A stretch of 64,000 bases of DNA from Rhynchosporium graminicola (GCA_900074885.1 FJUW01000013.1:1097580-1161579), one strand, 5' to 3'. Positions 11,102 through 24,782 are shown, counted from the first letter of the stretch. Numbers and translations: made by a program. The notes: a model not told the origin generated them from the sequence alone.

Positions 11102-14100
11102 CTTTAAGTACTATATCTATAGGTACTAGCGTATATATTAGATCAAGTAGATATATCTATCTCAGGAAGCTCCTGTAGAATGCCTACCTTATTATCCGCC
11201 TTAGGATCTAAGAATAATACTCTCGTTAGAGAAATCGATAAGAATATTAAGTATAAGAATATTAAAGCTTTTATAAGAGAATATAATAAGCTTTAAGGAT
11301 TCGTACTTTAACTCCGACTCTATATTAAGTTTAATAGTAACTGTTTTCAGTTTAATACCGAGATAATCCTTTAAATAATAACTCTATTTAAAGGAAAAGC
11401 TATAAACTAGATCGAAGGATTCCTCGAGGATTATCTTCTTAATAGCGATACGAATAGTCCTATTAGTAATAAGGCTAAGTAAAAAACTATTAATATCTTT
11501 ACTACTTAGGAAGGATTCCTTAAAGAACTAAAGATTAACTTTAGAGTTATAGATAAGAGGAAGGAAGTAAAGAGAGCTATCGAAGCTCTATAACAGAAGG
11601 GATTAGTAACCGCTTATACTAGAGATTTCTAGCGCTACTCTATTCGTACAGATTAAGGTAATAAGGCGCTTAGCTATATATATTATAAGAGTCTTAAAGA
11701 CTTTATTAAAAACGAACTTATCTATTATAGTAGGAAAGTTAATACTTTCTCAGATCTTATCAGGGTAGCTTTTAAGATCGATAATAACTAGTATAAATAA
11801 AGTATAGAAAAGAAGAGATAGTTCGACCTAAACTATAAAAGAATAAGCGAAAGAGGATTCCGCGGGAAAATATACTACTCTAGTTATAATAAACAGGACT
11901 ATAGAGATCCTATAGAACTCGACGCTATATATAAGAAGGAATTATTACTATAGTAGCGAATAAAATATATATAAGATCGTACTTATTTTAGTTATAGAAA
12001 ACTAAGATACCTTATAAGGAACTATAAGAGTAGTTAAGAAGGAGAAAGAAGATCTTAGGGTTATCTACTATAATAAGAACTTAATACTATTATCTAAGGA
12101 AGAAGGAGTTATAATAAACTAATAATATTATATACTAGCTATATCTAAGAGGGACTAGAACTAGACGATAATATATTAATATTAACTTAGACGATAAGGA
12201 GGAACTTCGCGAGGTCATAAATCGACTCGACGTCGAAGACTCAGGACCCGGTTCTAATATAACCTCCGAATATAGCTCTAACGGATTAGAAATTACTTTT
12301 AAAGAATATATATAACTTCTTATCGCTATAGATAAGAAGAGTATTAGGATAGCTCACGCCGAAGCAGAGGAAATCTTCGAAAATAACTTAACGGAAGTTA
12401 TTAAGAAATCGCTAACTTATAATAATATAAAGTTAGAAGCTATCTAATATTAGAAGGACTTAGCGGAGGTATACTTAGACTTATTAATACGAATCTATTA
12501 TATACTCTAAGGATATAAGGATATACTAAACGAAACTAAATAAGGGGTTCGACGCAGTTAGTAATACTAAGATACTATTAGAGAAAATATAGATTATATA
12601 CTAACTATATAAATAAGACTAGCGGTTTATAGAGGATTACGAGAATAGATAAGAGATAAACTCCGAAAGATCGAAAAGAAGAATAATATATTATAGATTA
12701 ACTACTTGCGATATATTATACTTATATAGTTATCCTATTAGACCGACTTATATAATATCTATTATAACGGAGAGGAAAATATAGACTTTTAGCCCTAGAA
12801 ACAGATACTAGTATTCTAGCCTTTAGAAGATAATAATAATATCTATTATATAGCCCTAGAAGTACTAGGGATATTAAAAAACTAAGAGGTCTTAGTAATA
12901 AAAGGCTATCGATAAGTAACTATAAAGAGCCTAGCAACTTATACGATAAAGAACTTTATATAATAAGAAAGGGATAATAACTATTTCTAATAATCTATTT
13001 TAAAGGATAAGCGCTTAGAGCTATAGTAAACTCTAGAGCTATAGGTAATTTTATAGATTATAAGATAATAATAAACTATAAGTTCAGACTAGTTAAAAAG
13101 GAACTCTTATATTATCTATTCGTATTAGATAAGGATACTATTAGAAATAAGAATAGATATATAACTCTCTAAACTAATTAGTTAAATATAAAAACACTAA
13201 AAGGATATACTAAAGATATTAAGTTTAATATTATTACCTTAAGCGCTTATAAGTTAGTACTTAGCGTACTATAGTTAAAACTTTATAACCCTACTATCGA
13301 CTAGTAGAAAGAGCGAATTATAATAAACTATTATTAGTATAGAAGCGACCGCAAGATACTTAAATAAGCAGATAATAACCTGAAGCGAGACAAGTTATAT
13401 ATAGCTCTCTCGATTAACAAGGACTAAACCTAGGCCTCTATACTAAAGCGAATACTAGTAATATATAAGGATTATAAGTAACTTTTCCGAGAAGGTCCTA
13501 AGAACAAGGCCCTTCTATAGTATTAACTATAAGATCACGAGATACTCCTAGAACTAGGAAAGACGCTTAGCTTCGGACTAATATATTAATAATCTATAGT
13601 AGAGTTAAAAATTCTAAAGGAATATATAGATAATAACCTAGAAAAAGGTTTTATATAACTATCTACTTTATTAGCTATAAGTCTAATACTCTTCGTTCCG
13701 AAGAAAGATAAGAAACTCCGCTTATATATCGACTATCGTAATATTAATAGTATTATAATTAAGGACTAGTATCTACTACTATTAATTAATAAGCTATACG
13801 ACTAACTATAAGGAGCTACTATATTTATAACACTAGATATAAGAGGAGTATATAACCTTATATAAATAAAACTTAGTAAAGAATAGAAAACCGCGTTCAG
13901 AATATACTATAGCTTATACGAATACTAAGTTATACTATTCGGGCTTACGAACGTATTTATATTATACTAACAGATAATTAATAACTAATTATATAAATAC
14001 CTCGACGTTTTCGTAGTCGCTTACTTAGATAATATACTTATTTACTCTAAGATAGAAACCGAGTATATTTAATATATATATAAAGTACTTAAGAAGCTTA

Positions 14101-14541
14101 AAAACGCTAAACTACTTCTTAAACTAGAGAAATACGAATTTTACTAAGAAGAAATCTACTTCTTAGGATTTATTATTAGATAATATAAAGTCCGGATAGA
14201 CCTGATTAGAGTTAAGGTAGTACTTACGTAGCTAATACTAGATAGTATAAAGGAAGTATAATCCTTCCTCGGATTCGCGAATTTCTATAGAAGATTTATT
14301 AAGAATTACTCTATAATAGCTAAAGTACTTATAGATCTAACTAAGAAAGACTAGGACTTCGTTTAGATAACTATAATAGAAGAAGCGTTCTAAATACTAA
14401 AGGAACACTTTACTAACGCGCTTATCCTAGCTACTTATAATCTAGACCTCGAAATAGTAATAGAAACTAACACTTCAGATTTCGCGCTAAGGATATATTT
14501 AAGCTAAAAGTATAATAAATAACTATATCCTATCGTATACT

Positions 14542-14757
14542 TGTCACGACCTGTACGTGAGGAGCCTCAGGCCTCCAGGCACGAGGGGGTAAGCGAGCCT
14601 TAGCAGCCGCGGCAGATTAGTTAGTATAGCCCTACAGCTATACCTTAAGGAAGGAGTCGAGAGTAGAACCTCTTCTCCTTATCTTTTCTTCTCTTTACTA
14701 CGCGTACCCTTAAGGGCGAATATAAGCTGTTATTACCTCCTATGCTCTGCTGTAATA
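14542..14757 (+). repeat. 5' LTR of element C
   Basis: 216 bp, starts TGTCACGACCTGTACG and ends CTGTAATA. The partner 3' LTR lies at 21708-21923. Confidence 0.92.
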
Positions 14758-15789
14758 TAAGAAAAGATCTATTACTCTGCTAAGAAGTAGTAATATCTAT
14801 TTAGAAGCCTTGAAGCTAGTACTACCTTCTTAGTACGACTTCTACGACTTCCACCCTACTTGTACTCGATAACTTCGACTATACGCGCTATTTACTTCTA
14901 TACCTCAGAAGTAGAGTGTTTCAGAGAAAGCTAAACTCCCTCCCTTAATTAGTACTACCTCTATAGTATAATTCTACTAAAAAACCCTATTATGATATTT
15001 TTTATGCTCTTAGCCTCGTGCTTAGCTTTACGTATCCTCGACCTTAAACCCTCCTAATATTACTACTTCTACGAACCTCTATAACCTCTGCGAAGCTCTC
15101 TCCTACGATTCTAACTCTATATATACCTATAAGAAGAGAACTCGATAGCTGAAGTAAAGTGAACTCGTAAAAGGAATCTAAAGTGAACTTAATTAATAAC
15201 CTCTTAATACCTTAAATATATACTCTACTAAGGGACTTTAAGAACGTGCTTACTCTTGCGCTATATTAATCTTTACCCTCTTAAATAAGTTACTATTAAG
15301 CTTTAGGTCCCTCTTAAGCGCGTTTTCTAGCTATAGCGGGCCCTCTTATATATAACTGCGCCGAAGCACTCGAGAGCCCTTTATACTAGATAGACTCGGG
15401 TTCCTCGAACAGAAGATAAGAGGAAGCGCGCTAGCGGAGGATACTATTAGAGATACTATTAAGAGTAATACTATTAAGAAAGAAACTAGCTTAGGGTCTA
15501 TTAATAACGACTTCGAGGAAGCGGACGAGGAACTTATACCTTAGCCCGAGTCCCTAAAACCTCTAAAGTTAACCTTAACTATCGACGCTACTACTATACT
15601 CCTATCTATATTACTATTAATCTCTCCTGTCTCAGAGACTGAATCTGCTACTCTTACTTCTATTACTAGAGAAAGTACTCTATTAATTATTATAGCAGAA
15701 ACACTTACTTTTAATATTACGCAGATAAAATAGATTACTAATCTAGTTACTACTAGTAAGACTACTAGAGCTAGAGATAATACTACTAC

Positions 15790-16860
15790 CTATTAAGCCC
15801 GCGCTCTTACTATAGACCTCTAGCTACTTATTAATTACTATCTTCTAAAGATTAATTAAGCTATCACCTCTATCGACGCTTATAAGATTCGTTACTCCTG
15901 CCTTATCTTTACTAACTATAAGAGTAAGATTAAGTATAACGCTTAGAAGATAGATATGAAGATCTTTATTAAAGAGTTCTCTAGTAATTTCCGTACTAGC
16001 GCTACCTAAATTAAGACTTAATTTAAGAGCACCGGAGGCGAGGCTAAAACTATTATTCTTTAGTATATAGATAATACCGAATTCAAAGATACTACTAACG
16101 TCCTAGCTGCTCTCGACTAGCGTTTCTTTAATTATAACTACGTTCAGAAAGCTAAGGCTTCCTATAAACGTCTCGTTATAACTAATACTATAACTTATAA
16201 CTAATTCCGAGTCTAGTTTACTAACTTCGCTACTACTAGTAAGATTCCTAAGGAATAATAATTCAGCGACCTCTATAATAAGCTCTCTCCTGCTTTAGAG
16301 TATACTATTACTACTCGGAAGTACGAGATGAACTATAACTATACTACCCTTAACAAGTTCCTCGCTATTAGTAATTGTGAGTTCAGAAATATTACCGCTA
16401 AGCAGAACCTTAATAAGAAAGCTACTACTATTACTATTCTAGTTAAAGTCCCGGGTATTCTTAAGAGAGAGACTTACTTCGGTACTAAACGTACTATTAA
16501 AAGTAGTTCCTAGATTAATAATCGTATAGCTAAGAATATACGATTCGCTCCTGAGACTATCTTATAAGCTAATACTTATAGTCCCGGTTTATAAGTACCT
16601 CGTACTACTACTACTACTAATACTTACTATATCTATAAGAAGGATAGTTATTAGGCTCGGGATTATCCTAACGCTATAAAAATCGCTAAGATAACCGGCT
16701 AGACTATAGAGGATATCGCCGCTATATATAGCGCAGAGGAGGATAAAAATAAAAAAACTAATATCTCCTACCTAGTAGAGATCGAAAAGATATAAGGAAA
16801 CTACTAAGCTATAGAATAGTCTTACCTTATAGCTAACGCCTCGATCTATAGAAAGACTTA
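15790..16860 (+). pseudogene. Gag relic of element C
   Basis: Broken Gag. One stop-free stretch of 61 codons remains at 16328-16513. A zinc knuckle at 16625-16666 has correct CxxCxxxxHxxxxC spacing, but all four ligands read Tyr, followed by ARD-Tyr-Pro in place of the usual ARDCP. Upstream residues (about 15840-16300) are polar and resemble a retrotransposon Gag core. Inactive. Confidence 0.75.
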
Positions 16861-17899
16861 AATACTGATTTCCGTTCTCTTATTAGAGGGAAATAATTCC
16901 TAGTTACTATAGAATTAGAAAGAAATAGATCATTTATTAAAATAGAAGTATATATCGATAATAGAGTAAATATCTTTAGAGCCCTATATACCTTAGTCGC
17001 TCTTAAACTTTATAATCTCTTAGGTATTAATTTCCTTACTCTCTCGAAACCTATTATCCCTACTAGCTATAATAGAAAAGCTAGTACTACTATTACTTAC
17101 GTAATTCTCCTTACTCTTACTATTAACTATCGTCGAGTTAACTTCCCTTTCCTAATTACTAATTTAGAGAGTAATAATATACTAATAGGATATAAATTCT
17201 TAGAATATTACGAACTTAAATAAAACTTTAATTATTACTATAAGAACTATCTAGAGTAGCTAATAGATATACTACTAGTATATTACTACGATAAAAGACT
17301 AGAGCTACTATTACCTCTAAGCGATAAAGTAGTAAGCTAATAATATTAACTTAATTAAGAGCGATAAGATACTCTAATAGACTAAGAAGTTATTAGCGTA
17401 TAAGCTTCTCGACCGGCGCTAGTTAAGAAGGCGAAAGAAAGTCGCTTATTAGCGTTTATAAGAGAATAGAAGTATAGCGTATAAGCTATAAATAAGCTAT
17501 TAGCAAGTCACGAGTTAGCTAATAACCTCTTCTAGACTCGTGATCCTAGTTCCCGAGAGGACGATATTACCTACGAAGTAACTAAATAGCACTAGATCGA
17601 TAAGTAAGCACGTCGAGAGATAAGAGATTTACCTTATAAAACTAATATTAACTAGATCTTAGCTATTACTATATATAACTTCTATTTGAACTAGAAATAC
17701 CGAAATAAGAGTAATAGCTCTAAGGTATTTATTACTTCCTTAAAAGAAATCTAAGATAAAATTCAGCGTCGTGAAAGTACTTAAGTAGTAGATACTATCG
17801 AATTATACGCTCTCGACGAAAGTCTTACTACTAACGAAGCTAGGAAAGTAAAGTATTATAAGAATAATAAGATAATTAAGGAAAGACTCCCTACTAAAT

Positions 17900-20800
17900 A
17901 GAAGGAATTTGAAGATCTCTTCTCCGCGAGAGCCTCTAACGATTTAGCTAAGAGATAACTAATAGTAGATCATAAGATTAAGCTTATAGGAGATAATACC
18001 TTAACTACCGAACTACTTCGAAGGATACCGGACGAGTACTTAATAGAGACTAAATAATATATTACCGAGAACCTCTATAAAGGCTTTATCGTACTATCTA
18101 ATACTCCTTAGGCTATACTAATCCTAATAGCTAAAAAAGCAGGTAGTAGGTTATAATTCTGTATTAACTTTCGGAAGCTAAACGAGCTTACCTAGAAGGA
18201 CTTATATCTTATTCTATTAATCGATAAGATAATAGCACGAATCTCTAAGGTGTGAAAATTGAGGGTGGAAATCGGCCGAAGGTCAGAATAACAGAATAAT
18301 AGGTGATCAATTTGACTTGCTTTGTTTGCTTGCTTGAAGAGAGCTAACTACAGGAGAGATTCTAGCTACTTATATAGCTATGTGAGCTCTCTAGAATATT
18401 CTATACTACGTAATACAGAACTCCATAGAAGAAGACACGTATACCGTAGAATCATACTACGTCAGTAGTACGTCAGTAGAAACCTCTAGAAGTACGATAT
18501 GCGTACTAGAGAGTAGTAGAACTCTATCGAGAACCTTCATGGTAACTCTAATAGAGTATACAGGGTACAGGCTGTTGACAAGGTACAGGGTGTAGGTGCC
18601 AGGTACAACAAGGTACATGGGCAAGGTACTGAACCAGGTACTAAGACCATGTACTGACAAGGTACAGGGTGTGTATGCCAATGCAGGCAGAACTGCCCAA
18701 GGTACTAGTAAACTGACCAAGGTACTGGTTACAAATCCAACATAAGGCGAAAATCTTCACGAAAGTCGATATTCAATAGGCGTTTTATAAAATCCGTATA
18801 TCGAAAGATTCTGAAGATTTAACTACCTTTCGCACTCGATACGGGGCATATAAGTATAAGGTACTTCCCTTCAGCCTTATAAATAAGCTAGCTACCTTTT
18901 AGCGTTTTATTAACGATATATTAATAGAGCACTTAGACGACTTCTGCTCGGCGTACTTAGATAATATCTTAATCTATTTAGACTTAGAGGTAGAGCACGA
19001 TATCTATATACAAAAGATTCTCGAGATTCTACGGGCCTATAGCTTTTAAGCTAATATTAAGAAGTCTGAATTCGGTATTACTCGTACGAAGTTTCTTAGA
19101 TTTATTATTAGTATTAATAGAATTAAAGTTAATCCCGAGAAGATTAAAGTTATTAAGAACTAGAAGTATACTAGTAACGTTCGCGGCGTATAGAGCTACC
19201 TAGGGTTTTATAACTTCTACTAATAGTTTATTAAAGATTATAGTAGTATCTACTAACTACTTATATTACTAACTAGAAAAGATATCTCTTTTCACTTCGG
19301 TAGAGCCTATAAGGAAGCATAAGAGCGTCTATAGCACGCCTTATAAACAGTACTTATCTTATATTATTACGACCTATTTAAGTAGACTAGACTCGAAACC
19401 GACTCTTCGGATAGGGTAGTAGCTAGTGTACTCTTATAACTTTAAGAAGACGGAATATTCTATCCGGTCGGTTTCTTCTCTAAAATAATAATTAATACGG
19501 AGCTAAATTACCTGATCTATAATAAGGAGCTCCTTATTATCTTTCGCTCCTTCTAGTAGTATAAGCCTAAGCTACTTAGAGTATAGAAAACTATTTATAT
19601 CTATACTAATTACTATACCTTAGAGTATTTTATAATAACTAAGGATCTTAATATATAATAAGCGAGATAAGCTGAATTCTTCGCTTAATTCTACTTTAAG
19701 ATTATATACCGAATAAGAGTTATAAATACTCTAGCTAATATACTATCACGATAAGATTAGGACTTATCGCTACTAGAAGCTAGAAAGTATATACTTCGGA
19801 ACTAATAGCTAATCTTAAATAATAAAATCAGCTCGGAAGTACTCTAGGAACTCGGCTAGTCCTCTTAAATAGCTAAATTCGACTGCGTTAAAGAAGTCTA
19901 TAGCTTACTATTAGATTAGCTAGTCGAGATCTCTCTTATCGCTACTCCTAAGACTATTTCACGAGAGGAAACCTATAATCCCGGTTTACTAGTCGACTTA
20001 CCTATAGAGAAAGAATTTCTCGTAGGGGAAGCCCGTAACGCTATCTCTATAGTTACTTACGATATCGAAAACTATAATATTATCGACCGAGTCTTTTTAG
20101 TAAATAAGGAGTCGCTAGAGTTAGAGTTACTCTATAATAAGGCGAAATATAACTATTCCGACTATTAACTATTAAATAGTAAACTATTCTATAAAAGACG
20201 ATTAGAAGTCCCTACCGAACTCCTTAAGCTACGAATAGCGCTAATTCGTTATATCTACGCTTAACCTTAAGTAGTATACGTAGGTAACTCGAAGGTTAAG
20301 CTACTTCTTAGACGAAGCTACTATTAGAAAGGTATAACTGCAGATACTACTAGGTATATCGCAAATTGTAGTTGCACTCGTATAAAGGCGAAGAGAGATA
20401 AGACTCTTAGTTTTCTCTACTCTCTACTTATTCCTATACGCCCTTACTAATACCTGACTATAGATTTCACCGAGTTACTACTAGACGAGGGAGATTATAA
20501 TACAGCTTTCGTGATAATAGATAAACTATCTCAAAAACCGGTATTAATTCCTTACTATAAGACGATTATAATATAATAAATAGCTAAGCTATTCGCTATC
20601 TATTAGAGTCGATACTTCGATATACTAGATTCTATAGTCTTAGATCAGGGACTATAGTTTATTTCTAGTTTCTGGAATAAGTACTATCGAATCCTCAGTA
20701 TAAAGGTTAAGCTTACTATCGCTTATAACCTAAATATCGATAGTTAAATAGAAGTTATGAACTAGTATATTAAGTAGAGATTACGTTTATTCTGCTTATA

Positions 20801-21660
20801 TTACTAAGATAATTAGAGCTCGCTTCTACTAGTTATAGATATCGTATAGCTTACGCTTCCTTATAAGTCTCTTAGCATTATATTGCTATTTCAGCTATTG
20901 AATAGTTACGAAGTAAGAACTTCTTAGGACCTGACTAACCCTTTACTACTAGCTACTACTATAGAGGCTCTTAATCGTGAGGATACGCTACATATAATAA
21001 CCCGGATACTAGACGCTACTAAATTTGCTAAATCCTTACTTAAAAATCAATAAGATAAAATAGAGCAGCTAGCTAATCGTAGTCGCCGCGAGGTAGATTA
21101 GAAAGTTAGAGATTTAGTTCTTATTTCTATAGCGAATTAGAAGATAAATAGACTTTCGTAGAAGCTCTCTAATAAGTAGTATAGACTAATAGAAGTACTA
21201 GAAAAGGTAAGGGAGAGTTAGAAACTTAAGTTACTAGAGGAGTAGTAAATCCACCCTGTTTTCTACTTATATTCACTATATAAATACACTAAAAACCCGC
21301 TGCTAGGATAAGTACGATAAGTACTAGTACTAATCTAACTATTACTAGAGTAAAACAAATAGGAGATTGAAGCTATCTTAGGTTCTAGGGTCTCTCGCGG
21401 TACTTTATAGTACTAAATCAAGTGGACCGGAGCTAATAACGACCTTGAATAGTACCTCTACTTAGACGCTATAATAGCTCCTTACTTACTTAAGCGTTTC
21501 TACTTACGGTATCCGACTGCGAAAGGCTCCCTAAGATTTCTCCTAAAATAGCTAGAAGCGTATAATAACAGTATTAATAACTATAGCGAGTTAAAGGACG
21601 ATAAGCCTATAATAGCTACTACTTATACGCAATTCTTTAAGAGAGGTAGCGAGAAGTAGC
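17900..21660 (+). pseudogene. Pol relic of element C, interrupted by solo LTR D
   Basis: The RT begins about 18060. The KIFTKVDIQ-type segment resumes at 18748 directly after the D insertion. The active site YLDN is at 18953-18964, followed by ILIYL. RNase H remains lie near 19390-19640. Integrase is near 20640-20860 (QFISSFWNKYYRIL and the following AYN/NQYIKQRL segment). A chromodomain-like tail is near 21370-21500 (QYQIKWTGAN). Many TAG/TAA stops. D splits the RT codons between ISK and AKIF. Confidence 0.85.
18251..18742. mobile_element. Unmutated solo LTR D inserted in element C
   Basis: A 492-bp unit starting TGTGAAAATTGAGGG and ending ATCCAACA, so it has TG...CA ends. It is flanked by perfect 5-bp duplications TAAGG (18246-18250 and 18743-18747). 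Removing it with one duplication restores the RT frame of element C exactly. Unlike everything around it, it is full of CpA and TpG and shows no RIP. Its right half carries nine GGTAC motifs, mostly as AAGGTAC. There is no internal region, so it is the product of LTR-LTR recombination or a minimal non-autonomous element. Its family and strand cannot be fixed from one copy. An 87-codon open stretch inside on the minus strand is a by-product of the repeats. Confidence 0.88.
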
Positions 21661-21707
21661 GGTTTTTTTACGCTTCGGGGACGAAGCCTTATAGGAGAGG
21701 GGGGTAA

Positions 21708-21923
21708 TATCACGACCTATACATGAGGAGCCTTAGGCCTCCAGGCATAAGGGGGTAAGCGAGCCTTAGCAGCCGCAGCAGATTAGTTAGTATAGCCCTA
21801 CGGCTATACCTTAAGGAAGGAGTCGAGAGTAGAACCTCTTCTCCTTATCTTTTCTTCTCTTTACTACGCGCACCCTTAAGGGCGAATATAAGCCGTTATC
21901 ACCTCCTGTGCCCTGCCGTAATA
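21708..21923 (+). repeat. 3' LTR of element C
   Basis: 216 bp, starts TATCACGACC after the purine tract and ends GCCGTAATA, followed by the ATACT duplication. More RIP-type changes at the left end than in the 5' copy. Confidence 0.92.
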
Positions 21924-24405
21924 ATACTACTCTCAGACGTTTTTACTTATAGAGCTTAACTATAATATATATAATAAGGAACTACTCGCTATAGTAGCTA
22001 CTTATAAGTAATAGCGATACTATTTAGAAGAAGTAAAGTATATTTTCTAGATCTAGACTAACTATAAGAATCTAATATTATTTATATTAACGAAAATATT
22101 AAATAGAAGATAAGTTAGATAGTTCGAGAAACTCTTAACCCTAAAGTTTAATATTACCTATAGAAAAGGTAGCGAAAATATAAGAGCTAACGCTCTTAGC
22201 AGATAATAAGACTATTCGGGAAAACCTATAGAGAGGCCCTAAGCTATTCTTAAAGAGAGAAAGGATAAAATAGAATATAACTATAAACTCCTAGTAATAA
22301 TTATAGTATTAGAAGACGAATATCTTATAAACTAAATCAAAAACGTATATATAATAGATAAATATATATAGCGAGTTACTAGTAAACCTACGGACGACTT
22401 TACAATAGACGAAAATAGCCTCCTTAGGTTTAAAAGTCTTATATATATCCTAAGTAAACTAAGACAGATATTCGTAATAGAGTAATACTTATTACTTATA
22501 TATAGTCACTAGGGGATTATAAGAACCTTCGAACAGATAGCTAGAGACTATTACTTTCCAGGTATAAGGAAGCAAATAAAGAACGTTATTAGAGAATATA
22601 ATATATATATAAAAAGTAAGTTAAATAGATACGTACTATATAGTCTTCTTAAATCACTAGTAATATCTACTAAAGTATAGGAATTAATTATATTTAACTT
22701 TATTATTAAACTACTACTATTAAAAGAACTAATAACTAATATAGTATTTAATACTATTTAGGTTATTATAGATCGACTTACTAAATATAGATACTTTATA
22801 CTATATAAGGAGGAGAGTAACGCTAAAGAACTTACGTATATATTCCTTAAGATAGTAGTAAGCTAGCACGGGCTACTTAACGAGATTATCTCGGATCGAG
22901 ATAAGTTATTTATCTCTAAGTTTTAGATATTACTTATAAACTAACTTAAGCTTAACTATAAGATATCAACCGCGTTCTACCTATAGATAGATAGATAAAT
23001 AGAATAACTAAATTAATTAATAGAATAGTACTTATATAGCTATATTAATAGGGAATAGAGTAATTAGGTCGAAATACTTCCTCTTACTTAGTTCGCATAT
23101 AATAGTACTAAGAATAAAACCACCTCGGTTTCCCTATTCTTTTCTAATTACAGCTTCGAACCTGAAGTATACTAATAACTACGAAAAGACTCTATTAGTA
23201 TATAAGAATCTATAGTCTTAATATATAAGATATAGGACTTATAATAATAACTATCTAAAGATATCGACTTCTTGAACGCGAGAACTGCGAAATATAATAA
23301 TTAGAAGCGTAATATAAGACTTCCGCTTAAGAGGGGGGATAAAGTATACTTATTACGAAAATATATCAAAATAAAATAACTAAGTATAAAACTGGATTTT
23401 AAGAAACTCGGACTATTCGAAATACTAGAAGAAGTAGGACTTATAAATTTCAGACTATAGCTACTATAGGAATCTTAACTATACCTTATATTCTATATAT
23501 TATTACTAGAACCCGCTAATAGGAATATATTCTTAGTAATAGATAAAAAACTCTAACTTGAGAATAAACTAGATATATATAATATTAAGAAATTACTAGA
23601 TACTCGAACTATAATATAGGATTAGTAGGAATATTTAATAAAATAGAAAGGGTATAGAGATAAGGAAAACTTATAAGAACTTATACGAAACCTGAACTAT
23701 CCGGATTTACTTTGATAGTTCTAGTTAAGAACCTAAGCGACTCTTAGAAAGAATTATCACCGAAACCTAAAGTAAGCTATATAGGATTAGAAGGATTAAA
23801 ATAGTTTAGCTACTCCACGAGAGCAGGATCTAAGGCCTCGATATTAAGTAAGGATATAAGCTCCTCTTGCTCCTTTACTATACGTTCCTTTTCTTCGATA
23901 GCTTCTAACTTATCTAGAGAATAAAGACTATAATATAGTATCTTAGCTACTTATATATAAAAGAATTCTCTTTATTTATTAATCTAAAGGATCTTAGCTT
24001 ATTAGGAAGCTAGATATTTAATTAGCTTTTACTAGTTCTATTAAGCCTCCTTATAGGCCTAGATAAGATTAGCCTCAGTTCTCTCTAACTTATACTATTT
24101 ACTCTTTAAAGGACCTTATATATTATATTTCGTATTTCTACTAGCGCGAATATATTCGGTATAATAATTAGAGTTAGAGGAAATAACGCAGACCTAACGA
24201 GGATCTTTATATAATAAGAATAAGATAGTATTTTAAAATCGTAATAAAGGACACGAGATAGAAGGTTTTATTAATTCTCCTTAATACGTTCGTAATAAGT
24301 AGATAGTATAATAAAAGAAGAAGATAGTTATTATAGAGAGTTAATATTTCTCAATTATATATCTAAGCTAGAAGCGCGGGACGCGCTAAGCTAGAAGGGG
24401 GATAG

Positions 24406-24777
24406 TATTATAACCCTTAGCTATAACAAGTGATATAGCCCTGAGGCTCAGCAGGCAGACTAACCTACTTAGCTAGCTCTATACTGCATAGAGAAGCTAT
24501 AGGTCACGTGATAAAGGTCATATACTAAATCAGCTTATAGTTTCTAAACTAAATAATAATTCAGATAATTCAGATAATTCAATAGAACGAAAGTTCTATA
24601 TAAACTAGCATATCTACCTACTAGATAGAAGCTTCGTGCTTAACTTAAATATAGTATCTTACTTATACTTAGTAACTTATAAAGATTACTAGACTTAATC
24701 TAGTAATAGCGTCCCTGCCTATCTAACTAACCTCTTTCGTACTCTAGGACGAATACCACGCCCTACCGTACGTTACA
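24406..24777 (+). repeat. 3' LTR of element B
   Basis: 372 bp, starts TATTATAACCC directly after the AGAAGGGGGATAG tract and ends ACGTTACA, followed by CTCGA. Confidence 0.9.
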
Positions 24778-24782
24778 CTCGA

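Larger units (their letters stand above)
14542..21923 (+). mobile_element. RIP-degraded chromodomain Gypsy element C, nested in B
   Basis: LTRs of exactly 216 bp at 14542-14757 and 21708-21923, flanked by ATACT at 14537-14541 and 21924-21928. A G-rich tract (GGAGAGGGGGGTAA) precedes the right LTR. Subtracting the D insertion leaves about 6.9 kb. The left LTR still starts TGTCACGAC; the right starts TATCACGAC. Confidence 0.95.
13400..24000 (+). pseudogene. Pol relic of element B, split by element C
   Basis: Pol is readable in two pieces. Left of C: an RT segment with LILFVPKKDKKLRL at about 13690-13720 and the active site YLDN at 14022-14033 (from YLDD), followed by the start of RNase H. Right of C: the remainder of RNase H (YSRKF, then ELNYNIYNKELLAIV at about 21950-22000), the integrase motif EIISDRDKLF at about 22880-22912, and a chromodomain-like tail near 23575-23690 (KKLLDTR, EYLIKQKGY). 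This makes B a chromovirus-type Gypsy element. Stops are TAG/TAA throughout. Confidence 0.85.
10730..24777 (+). mobile_element. RIP-degraded chromodomain Gypsy element B, nested in A
   Basis: LTRs of exactly 372 bp at 10730-11101 and 24406-24777. The target duplication is CTCGG at 10725-10729 and CTCGA at 24778-24782, differing by one RIP-type G-to-A. The purine tract CTAGAAGGGGGATAG precedes the right LTR. Its own sequence is 10730-14541 and 21929-24777; element C sits in its RNase H region. Its LTRs keep blocks such as GATATAGCCCTGAGGCTC almost intact. Confidence 0.93.

Noticed and set aside
18457..18720. 87-codon minus-strand open stretch with LVPGTY-like repeats
   Set aside because: Lies entirely inside the solo LTR D; the repeats come from the GGTAC motif array, not from a protein.
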